Shown here one piece after another: positions 1-5,038 of a DNA stretch of 9,560 nt. A program made the translations under genes and the position numbers. The stretch covers positions 1 through 9,560 of the forward strand of contig JBKQLU010000073.1 in assembly GCA_052326585.1 (NCBI GenBank), in the 5' to 3' direction. The notes under the pieces were generated by a model that was not told the origin of the DNA, made no database searches, and was given only the letters and a program-made list of their open reading frames with translations. Numbering within the stretch: the stretch's first letter is position 1; every line of letters starts with the position of its first letter. Source of the DNA: JAPLJC01 sp052326585. Lineage in GTDB: Bacteria; Desulfobacterota; Desulfobaccia; Desulfobaccales; 0-14-0-80-60-11.

Positions 1-483
1 GGGGAGCACGTCCTCATCCTGGGGGCCGGCGGCGCTGCCCGGGCCATCGCCTTTGGAATCATAGGAGAGGGTGGCCGGGTCAGCCTCACCGATTTGGACG
101 CCCCCCGGGCCGCGGCCCTGGCCCGGGACCTGCAGGCGGCAGCCATCCCCCTCTCCCGGCTGGACCAGTGCCCCGCCGCCATCCTGGTGAACGCCACTCC
201 GGTGGGCATGGAGCCGCAGGTGGAGGAGATCCCCATCCCCCCGGAGCACCTGGGCCGCTTCCGCCTGGTGATGGACGCGGTTTACCGGCCTTTGGAAACC
301 AGACTGCTTAAGGAGGCCAAGGCCCGGGGCGCGGCCACCATCGACGGCCTGCAAATGCTCATCCACCAGGCCACCGCCCAATTCGAGTTGTGGACCGGGA
401 GGCCCGCGCCCCTGGAGACCATGGCCCGGGCAGCCTACCAGGCCTTGGGGGAGGGGTCTGGAGGGAGTGTCCCGGGCGGCTAA
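1..483 (+). CDS. aroE: Shikimate dehydrogenase, C-terminal part (5' end outside window)
   Basis: Frame 1 is open from the first base to the TAA at 481-483. It encodes the NADP-binding half of shikimate 5-dehydrogenase, the cytosolic enzyme that reduces 3-dehydroshikimate to shikimate with NADPH. Visible signatures are the glycine-rich dinucleotide loop GAGGAARAI near the start (about nt 22-48), the family motif NATPVGM at 190-210, VMDAVYRP followed by LETRLLKEAKARG, and the C-terminal substrate-side motif DGLQMLIHQA at 343-372. The N-terminal shikimate-binding domain with the catalytic Lys/Asp is upstream of the window. It therefore cannot be told whether this is a stand-alone AroE or the end of a fused AroD-AroE. 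A TTG at 94 could be mistaken for a start, but the homology clearly continues upstream of it. aroA follows 131 nt downstream, giving a shikimate-pathway pair. Confidence 0.95.
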   Translation, partial: GEHVLILGAGGAARAIAFGIIGEGGRVSLTDLDAPRAAALARDLQAAAIPLSRLDQCPAAILVNATPVGMEPQVEEIPIPPEHLGRFRLVMDAVYRPLETRLLKEAKARGAATIDGLQMLIHQATAQFELWTGRPAPLETMARAAYQALGEGSGGSVPGG

Positions 484-484
484 G

Positions 485-523
485 ACCCGGGAAATTACCC
501 GCATTAGAAATATTTCCGGGTTT
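485..523 (+). terminator. Possible weak terminator hairpin after aroE
   Basis: The arms ACCCGGGAAAT (485-495) and ATTTCCGGGT (512-521) pair over 10 bp with one bulged G, around a 16-nt loop. Only a short T run (521-523) follows. It starts two bases after the aroE stop. It could be a weak intrinsic terminator or attenuator between aroE and aroA, or simply an RNA 3'-end stabilising hairpin. Confidence 0.4.
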
Positions 524-614
524 CTGTAAAAGTCCCTGGCAAAATCAAAGTCTTAGGCCCTTAGGCAGAGACAGAAAGCAGAAAACCTGAAACCGAAGAC
601 TGCCGCAAAAAAAA

Positions 615-1883
615 ATGGTTAAAGAGATCAAACCCTGTGACCCGGTCCAGGCCACCCTGAGCCTGCCCGGCTCCAAGAGCTACACCCACCGGGCCCTGGT
701 GGCCGCCAGCCTGGCCGCCGGGGAGAGCCGCCTCAGCAACCCTCTCAAGGCCGAAGACACGGAGCTCACCGCCCAGACCCTGGCCAGGCTGGGGGCCGGC
801 ATTGACTGGGAGGGGGCCGCGGTCCGGGTCCGGGGCGCCGGGGGCCATTGGCTGCCGCTCTCCGAACCTATCTATCTGGGTAACTCCGGGACCTCCCTGC
901 GCCTGCTCACGGCGCTGACGGCCCTGGGGCAGGGGAGCTACCGCCTCACCGGCACGGCACGCCTGTGCCAGCGCCCCATGGACGAGCTCCTTAAAGCCCT
1001 GGGGCAACTGGGGGTCCGGGCCGCCGCCGAGGGAGGGGCCGGCTGCCCGCCGGTGGTGGTCCAGGGCGGCCTCCGGGGCGGCCGCGCCGTACTTTCCGGA
1101 GGGGTCAGCAGCCAATACCTCTCGGCCCTGCTCTTCATCAGTCCCCTGGCCCCGGAGGGGGTGGAAATCGAGATTACCGGCAGGCTGGTCTCCCGCCCTT
1201 ACGTGGACCTGACCCTGGAGGTCATGGAGGCCTTCGGCGTCTCTTATTATCGCCAGGGCTACTCTTATTTCCAGGTGCCGGGGGGACAGAGCTACCAGCC
1301 CCGGGATTATGACATCGAGGCCGACGCATCCAGCGCCTCGTACTTCTGGGCCGCGGCCGCGGTCAGCGGCGGCCGGGTGACCATCGCCAACCTGGGCCGG
1401 GATTCCTGCCAGGGCGACGCCTCCTTCCCGGAAGTCCTGGCCCGGATGGGCTGCGTCGTGGCAGTTACTGAATCCGGCCTGATGGTGCAGGGCGCACCGC
1501 TGCGCGGCATCAGGGTGGACCTGGCCGCCATGCCGGACCTGGTGCCCACCCTGGCGGTGGTGGCCGCCTTCGCCCAGGGGGAGACGATCATCACCGGGGT
1601 ACCCCACCTGCGCCATAAGGAATCGGATCGCCTGGCGGCGGTGGCCGCGGAGCTCAATAAAATGGGCCTCGCGGCCCGGGAAACCGCCGACGGCCTGGTC
1701 ATCCCGGGAGGCAGGCCCCACGGGGCCGCCATCGACCCCCATCAGGACCACCGCCTGGCCATGAGCTTCGCCGTGGCGGGTTTGAAGATCCCGGGGATGG
1801 TCATCTCCGACCCCGGCTGTGTGGCCAAGTCCTTCCCAGACTTCTGGGACTATTTCGATAAATTGTGCCAGGGCGGCCGCTAG
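615..1883 (+). CDS. aroA: 3-phosphoshikimate 1-carboxyvinyltransferase (EPSP synthase)
   Basis: This 422-aa protein of normal family length transfers the enolpyruvyl group of PEP to shikimate 3-phosphate, the sixth step of the cytosolic shikimate pathway. Family motifs appear in order: LPGSKSYTHRAL (residues 17-28, with K21, S22 and R26 contacting substrate), LGNSGTSLRLL (88-98), CQRPMDEL (118-125, R120), SSQ at 165-167, SSASYFWAAAA (239-249), MPDLVPTLAV (306-315, catalytic D308), HKESDRL (334-340), HQDHRLAMS (376-384) and DPGCVAKSFPDFW near the end. All expected active-site residues are present, so the enzyme should work. The ATG at 615 is the only plausible start, because an in-frame TGA lies at 588. 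It has no clear Shine-Dalgarno and directly follows a run of A residues (607-615 is nine A). The MFS transporter follows after 18 nt, probably in the same transcript. Confidence 0.97.
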   Translation: MVKEIKPCDPVQATLSLPGSKSYTHRALVAASLAAGESRLSNPLKAEDTELTAQTLARLGAGIDWEGAAVRVRGAGGHWLPLSEPIYLGNSGTSLRLLTALTALGQGSYRLTGTARLCQRPMDELLKALGQLGVRAAAEGGAGCPPVVVQGGLRGGRAVLSGGVSSQYLSALLFISPLAPEGVEIEITGRLVSRPYVDLTLEVMEAFGVSYYRQGYSYFQVPGGQSYQPRDYDIEADASSASYFWAAAAVSGGRVTIANLGRDSCQGDASFPEVLARMGCVVAVTESGLMVQGAPLRGIRVDLAAMPDLVPTLAVVAAFAQGETIITGVPHLRHKESDRLAAVAAELNKMGLAARETADGLVIPGGRPHGAAIDPHQDHRLAMSFAVAGLKIPGMVISDPGCVAKSFPDFWDYFDKLCQGGR

Positions 1884-1887
1884 CCCC

Positions 1888-1893
1888 GGAGGA
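1888..1893 (+). promoter_or_regulatory. Shine-Dalgarno site setting the TTG start of the MFS gene
   Basis: GGAGGA lies 8 nt upstream of the TTG at 1902-1904. No ATG or GTG has comparable placement, so this site decides the start. Confidence 0.8.
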
Positions 1894-1901
1894 ATTTCCC
1901 C

Positions 1902-3125
1902 TTGTCCTTCACCACCCGAGTCCTCATCATCCTTACCAGCCTCAACCTCCTGCAATATATGGACCGCTATCTCATTGCCTCCCTGGGCACGCTGGTGAAG
2001 GGGGATATGGGTCTCAGCGACCGGGCCTTCGGGTTGCTGGGCACCGCCTTTTTCCTGGTCTATCTCTTGACCTCCCCCATCTTCGGCTACCTGGGGGACC
2101 GCTGGGGCCACGTCCGCCTCATGGCCTGGGGGGCGGTGTTGTGGAGCCTGGCCACCAGCCTCACCTTCTGGGTCGGCTCTTATCTCACCCTGCTGCTGGC
2201 CCGGGGGGCGGTGGGGGTGGGCGAGGCCTCCTTCGGCACCCTATCGCCGGCCTACATCGCCGATATCCTGCCGCTCTCTCGCCGGGCCCGGGCCATGGGC
2301 TGGTTCTATGTGGCCCTGCCGGTGGGCTCGGCCCTGGCCTATCTGGTGGGCGGGCTGACCGGCGGCCATTGGGGCTGGCGTCCGGCCTTTCTGCTGGCGG
2401 GCTTGCCGGGCCTGGCGATGGCGGCTCTCATCTGGCGTCTGCCGGAGGTTCAAACCCGCACGGTCAGGCAGGCCACCCCGCCGGCCGGCGCCACCCTGGG
2501 GTCGGGGTCCCTGAGCCTGCTGAAGATACCCACCCTGCTCTGGGTCAGCCTGGGCTTCGGCATGAGCACCTTCACCCTGGGCGGCCTGGCCTTCTGGATG
2601 CCCCCCTACCTGGAGATTTACAAGGGTCTGAGCCTGGCCCAGGCCAACCTCCTGATGTTCGGGGCGGTGGCGGTGGCCGGCGGCCTGGGGACCCTGGCCG
2701 GGGGCTATCTGGGAGACCGCCTCCTGGTGCGGACCCTCAATGCCCCTCTCTGGGTCAGCGGGGTGGGAATCGCCCTGGCGCTGCCCCTGGCCGCCCTGGT
2801 GATCTTTGCGCCGGTCCCCGCCGTCTATATCCCGGCCTTTGCCCTGGCGATTTTCCTCCTCTTCCTGAACCCCGGATTACTCACCGCGGTGGTGGTGAAC
2901 GTCGCCGGAAGCCAGCGGCGAGCCCAGGCGGTAGCCCTGAATATCGTCATCATCCACCTGATCGGGGATGTGCCTTCGCCTTACCTCATCGGCTGGCTCT
3001 CGGATGCCACCAGCCTCAAGTGGGGGGTCTGCCTCACCCTGGTGGCCCTGGCCGGGGGCGCCGCGGCGATCTTCGCGGCCCTGCGCCATTTCCCCAGAGA
3101 CCTGGCCGCGGCGGGCGAAGTTTAG
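1902..3125 (+). CDS. MFS transporter, Spinster-like
   Basis: The 407-aa protein is a polytopic inner-membrane transporter with the size and hydrophobic pattern of a 12-helix major facilitator. The first helix carries LNLLQYMDRY (residues 14-23). The cytoplasmic loop between helices 2 and 3 has motif A, FGYLGDRWGHVRL (61-73). This is followed by ARGAVGVGEASFGTLSPAYIADI (about 100-122), a pattern typical of the Spinster-like (Spns) branch. The second half repeats a motif-A-like GGYLGDRLL. The substrate cannot be read from sequence; Spinster relatives include lipid and organic-anion transporters, so any specific substrate would be a guess. The TTG start at 1902 is chosen for its Shine-Dalgarno site 8 nt upstream. 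The gene follows aroA by 18 nt and is probably co-transcribed, but a link to aromatic metabolism is not shown. Confidence 0.88.
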   Translation: MSFTTRVLIILTSLNLLQYMDRYLIASLGTLVKGDMGLSDRAFGLLGTAFFLVYLLTSPIFGYLGDRWGHVRLMAWGAVLWSLATSLTFWVGSYLTLLLARGAVGVGEASFGTLSPAYIADILPLSRRARAMGWFYVALPVGSALAYLVGGLTGGHWGWRPAFLLAGLPGLAMAALIWRLPEVQTRTVRQATPPAGATLGSGSLSLLKIPTLLWVSLGFGMSTFTLGGLAFWMPPYLEIYKGLSLAQANLLMFGAVAVAGGLGTLAGGYLGDRLLVRTLNAPLWVSGVGIALALPLAALVIFAPVPAVYIPAFALAIFLLFLNPGLLTAVVVNVAGSQRRAQAVALNIVIIHLIGDVPSPYLIGWLSDATSLKWGVCLTLVALAGGAAAIFAALRHFPRDLAAAGEV

Positions 3126-3188
3126 GGTGGCTGGCGGCTTCGGCGCCGGGGCGCCCGGATGGTTAAACCCCACCCCAAAGGCGCTCCC

Positions 3189-3216
3189 GCCGCCCCCTGA
3201 CTCATCAGGGGGCGGC
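3189..3216 (+). terminator. Perfect 12-bp inverted repeat after the MFS gene (possible terminator)
   Basis: GCCGCCCCCTGA (3189-3200) and TCAGGGGGCGGC (3205-3216) are perfect complements around the 4-nt loop CTCA. The hairpin sits 64 nt after the MFS stop. There is no U tract on either side, so it is not a textbook intrinsic terminator. It may act as a transcript 3'-end hairpin. Confidence 0.45.
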
Positions 3217-3288
3217 CATGAAACCCCCCGGTCAATCAATTTAATCAGACTTCAAGCCCGGGATGGGTGCGGCTGGCAAATTTTGCCA

Positions 3289-3317
3289 TTGACGCCCGGG
3301 GATGAAAAGATTATAGT
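3289..3317 (+). promoter_or_regulatory. Sigma70-type promoter of the initiator tRNA
   Basis: A -35 box TTGACG (3289-3294) is followed after exactly 17 nt by a -10 box TATAGT (3312-3317). A start point around 3324 would give a short leader of about 19 nt before the mature tRNA at 3343. Just upstream of the -35 box lies the small palindrome GGCAAA-T-TTTGCC (3275-3287), which could be incidental. Confidence 0.75.
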
Positions 3318-3342
3318 TTAAGATACCGATAATGGTCCACGA

Positions 3343-3419
3343 CGCGGGGTGGAGCAGCCTGGAAGCTCGTCGGGCTCATAACCCGAAGGTCGCAGGTTCA
3401 AATCCTGCCCCCGCTACCA
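3343..3419 (+). tRNA. Initiator tRNA-Met (anticodon CAU), CCA encoded
   Basis: The 77-nt cloverleaf is complete. Acceptor strand CGCGGGG (3343-3349) pairs with CCCCGC near the 3' end. The D stem is GAGC/GCTC, the anticodon stem TCGGG/CCCGA encloses loop CTCATAA with anticodon CAT at 3377-3379, the T arm has GGTTCAAAT, and CCA is encoded at 3417-3419. Three initiator hallmarks separate it from elongator tRNA-Met: no Watson-Crick pair at position 1:72 (C opposite U), three consecutive G:C pairs at the base of the anticodon stem, and A11:U24 in the D stem. It is flanked by its own promoter and terminator. Confidence 0.97.
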
Positions 3420-3422
3420 AAT

Positions 3423-3459
3423 AAAGGGGTTAGCTCAAAAAGCTGGCCCCTTTTCTTTT
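3423..3459 (+). terminator. Rho-independent terminator of the tRNA gene
   Basis: AAAGGGGTTAGCT (3423-3435) pairs with AGCTGGCCCCTTT (3441-3453) as a 13-bp stem with two G-U wobbles and loop CAAAA. The T-rich tail TCTTTT (3454-3459) follows. It begins three bases after the tRNA CCA end. Confidence 0.9.
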
Positions 3460-3949
3460 GGGTAAAAAATCATTTCCAACCATATTTCCAACCCAGGCTT
3501 GAAATATGGGGGTTGAAAGAGGTCGGTTGAGTCGTTGTGTCTCTAACGATGATCTGCGGCGCTTAGATTTTTCTTGCAAGGTGGGCCAGGGAATCCCTCT
3601 AAGGCCAAGGCAAGGGGCGCTCCCTAATCCCTTCTACTGGGCCGTCTCAGGGGGTAGGATTTGCCGGGTGGTGGGTCATCTGCCTAACCACTCTCTTTTG
3701 GGATCCCCACACTATTCCTACATGAAGGTCAAAAAGGAGAGGGAGAGCGGCCCTGGCGCCATATTTCCAGGGATGTTAAAGGGGGAAAATAGTCCGCCAT
3801 CAGGGAAATTTGCATAAAATTGATAATGCGGGGGTATAACTTAAATTAGTTGGGATTACTGGGGCGTGGAGTAATAATCGATTAACTGATGTGGTACTAG
3901 TATTCTTAGTTAAACATTTTAATGCCCTAATAATCACTTTAAGTTTTTT
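3460..3949. other. Gene-poor spacer between tRNA-fMet and the modification cluster
   Basis: I see no convincing gene in these 490 bases. The right part (about 3810-3960) is clearly more AT-rich than the flanking genes. An open frame at 3506-3817 (103 codons) lacks a ribosome binding site, has protein-like features of no known family and codon use unlike neighbouring genes, so it is not called. A repeat structure at 3472-3518 is listed separately. No integrase, transposase or tRNA 3'-end repeat was found. Confidence 0.6.
3472..3518. repeat. Nested direct and inverted repeats just after the tRNA terminator
   Basis: ATTTCCAACC occurs twice, at 3472-3481 and 3484-3493, with a 12-nt period. CCATATTTC (3480-3488) is also perfectly complementary to GAAATATGG (3501-3509). 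The complementarity extends imperfectly over 3473-3488 against 3501-3518, because GGTTGAAA on the right mirrors TTTCCAACC on the left. The arrangement resembles a protein-binding or recombination core site, but no function can be assigned. Confidence 0.5.
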
Positions 3950-4453
3950 CTATAAATTGCGGCTAAGCGCTGATGATAGACCAGCCTTTAAGCGAAAACG
4001 GAATTTATCTCCCAATAAGTTGCTTATTCTTGCCAGGTAGGGGAGCGCCGGAACGAGATAAGCCAAAATCTTGCCGAGGAGCCTTTCCCGAAGGCGATCC
4101 AGATTCCGGCAGCGGCCTTCCTGCTCCACCCGCACCACCCGCCCCAGAATCTGGCTGGGACAGATTTCTTCAACCTGACATGAGAGGGCATCGCCTCGGG
4201 CGAGGAAAATGGGCCGACTATTCTGAAAATTCTTCCTGATGAGCCGGTGGGCCACCATCCTGCCCCCAGGGTTCCGGTAAAAGACGACCTCACCCACCCT
4301 GACCGGGGTCTTACCCAGCCGCTTCACCTCTAAGATGGCTCCGCTCCGGATAATGGGGAACATGCTGCCGCCATGTGCCTTAAACCGCATAATCTGACCC
4401 CGCCCCAAGATGGCCTCGCTCAAGGTAAGGAAATCGTCTGCGGCCAGCATCAC
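3950..4453 (-). CDS. S24/S26-family peptidase (signal-peptidase-like, Ser/His type)
   Basis: This 167-aa protein has the signal peptidase-like fold signature: HGGSMFPIIRSGA (residues 28-39, nucleophile S30), RVGEVVFYRNPGGRMVAHRLIR (about 52-73) and the box-E-like ARGDAL (85-90). The general base position is His69 in VAHR rather than the lysine of bacterial signal peptidase I, as in SipW/archaeal-type enzymes. No N-terminal membrane anchor is present. The only hydrophobic stretch is at about 129-147, so it may be cytosolic or loosely membrane-attached. Such small peptidases are often found beside PqqD, HprK-like and radical SAM genes; a role in cutting or processing the modified peptide is inference. 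The start is GTG at 4453 (overlapping the previous TAG) or ATG at 4450, behind a GAGG site 6-9 nt upstream. It is convergent with the tRNA side and divergent from the radical SAM operon. Confidence 0.8.
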   Translation of the reverse strand: MMLAADDFLTLSEAILGRGQIMRFKAHGGSMFPIIRSGAILEVKRLGKTPVRVGEVVFYRNPGGRMVAHRLIRKNFQNSRPIFLARGDALSCQVEEICPSQILGRVVRVEQEGRCRNLDRLRERLLGKILAYLVPALPYLARISNLLGDKFRFRLKAGLSSALSRNL

Positions 4454-4692
4454 TACAAACCTCGTATAGAATCGCTAGCGCGGGCGTCGGGCACGAAGCC
4501 AAATTCGTAGAAGGGAGTTTCTTCGGCTCTCTGCCTCGGGAAGTCTAAGGTGTATGCCAAGCCCTCTTTGTAGTAGAAAGGAGGAAAGCACCTGAGCAAA
4601 AGAGGCGTTGCGGCGTCCGCCGGGGACAAAGCCCGGACATAGTTCCGGCGCGCCTGCTCGAGAAAGTATATCCGCGGGCTTTTAGAATTCAT
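4453..4692 (-). pseudogene. C-terminal fragment of an HprK-like ATP kinase
   Basis: This open frame encodes 79 aa from an ATG at 4692. IYFLEQARRN near its start and ETPFYEFGFVPDA near its end line up with IFFLRQSRQN and EIPCYAMEFDASG in the C-terminal HprK-like part of the 5039-7135 protein. They also fit the usual end of HPr kinase-like proteins seen in PqqD-linked clusters. The ATP-binding P-loop and the DD motif are missing: the frame is preceded by a TAG two codons upstream (4696-4698), and the upstream sequence does not look like a kinase. The TAG stop overlaps the GTG of the S26 peptidase by one base, as expected for an old kinase-peptidase operon whose kinase lost its 5' part. It could still be expressed as a small protein, but kinase activity is excluded by the missing P-loop. 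Confidence 0.6.
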
Positions 4693-4695
4693 ATC

Positions 4696-4875
4696 CTATA
4701 TCCGCTGAAAGCTTAACGGCTGATTATATTTGACTATCAAACCAACGTCAAGTTTCCCCGGGGTCTTAGATAGCTCAGCTACCAATATCGCCAAACTCCG
4801 GCTATCAGAAGGAAAGGTTGCCGCACGCCTGAGCCCCGGTTTGGTCAATCCTACCGCCTCGATGTTATTGACCAT
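4696..4875 (-). CDS. Possible 59-aa small protein, same frame as the kinase fragment
   Basis: An ATG at 4875 opens 59 codons ending in TAG at 4696-4698. One codon later, in the same frame, the kinase fragment begins. The peptide reads MVNNIEAVGLTKPG at the start and KYNQPLSFQRI at the end, mixed polar and aliphatic, with no family I recognise. The Shine-Dalgarno is weak (AGG 7 nt upstream) and the frame stays open further upstream of the ATG. It may be a true small gene, a precursor peptide candidate, or the end of a foreign sequence joined to the broken kinase. The opposite strand is also open over most of this stretch (TTG at 4730 to 4921), so the coding direction is uncertain. Confidence 0.25.
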   Translation of the reverse strand: MVNNIEAVGLTKPGLRRAATFPSDSRSLAILVAELSKTPGKLDVGLIVKYNQPLSFQRI

Positions 4876-4970
4876 CCTGGTGCCTGGCCTGGCAAAGACA
4901 CTGGACCATGAACTCCGGTAAACCCCGGCGCAGCCATGGGATCCTTGAAATAACAGGGAAAAAACAGGCG

Positions 4971-5031
4971 AGGAGACCGGGTCGCTTTCCTGGCAACCGT
5001 CTCCTGAGCTGCATTAATGTCAATCAGGAGG
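4971..5031 (+). promoter_or_regulatory. Two mutually exclusive hairpins covering the operon's Shine-Dalgarno
   Basis: Hairpin A pairs AGGAGAC (4971-4977) with GTCTCCT (4999-5005) and can extend by two G:C pairs across a bulged C. Hairpin B pairs CTCCTGA (5001-5007) with TCAGGAG (5024-5030), a perfect 7 bp around a 16-nt loop. Hairpin B buries most of the AGGAGG ribosome binding site (5026-5031) that serves the TTG at 5039. The shared CTCCT segment means only one hairpin can form at a time: A would leave translation on and B would switch it off. No known riboswitch class is recognised, and the pairing could be fortuitous. Confidence 0.35.
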
Positions 5032-5038
5032 GTCCTGC

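Larger units (their letters stand above)
4693..5038. other. Divergent intergenic region between the minus-strand pair and the radical SAM operon
   Basis: About 350 bases separate the HprK fragment (leftward) from the radical SAM-HprK gene (rightward). They hold only a doubtful 59-aa minus-strand frame and, nearer the operon, a potential leader structure at 4971-5031. I found no -35/-10 pair with good spacing for either direction. Confidence 0.5.

Noticed and set aside
561..2111. Long open frame on the minus strand (516 codons) opposite aroA and the start of the MFS gene
   Set aside because: It is the shadow of GC-rich coding DNA: aroA and the MFS gene on the plus strand show full family motifs, while the antisense product is low-complexity and Gly/Gln/His-rich with no family features.
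1865..3166. Plus-strand open frame of 433 codons overlapping the MFS transporter in another frame
   Set aside because: The product is rich in Gly, Pro, Arg and His with no membrane segments; the MFS frame has proper helices, motif A and a Shine-Dalgarno site.
3343..3419. Reading the tRNA as elongator tRNA-Met or tRNA-Ile(CAU)
   Set aside because: The 1:72 mismatch, three G:C pairs in the anticodon stem and A11:U24 are initiator features.
3506..3817. A 103-codon plus-strand frame after the tRNA
   Set aside because: No ribosome binding site, no recognisable domain, and the ATG lies inside the inverted repeat; treated as chance opening in the spacer.
4730..4758. TTGACT at 4730 as a -35 box
   Set aside because: At 16-18 nt spacing the downstream hexamers (TTTCCC region) do not resemble a -10 box.
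4730..4921. A 63-codon plus-strand frame starting at TTG, considered as a precursor peptide
   Set aside because: No Shine-Dalgarno before the TTG, no leader/core layout or Cys/Gly-rich core, and a competing open frame on the opposite strand in phase with the kinase fragment.
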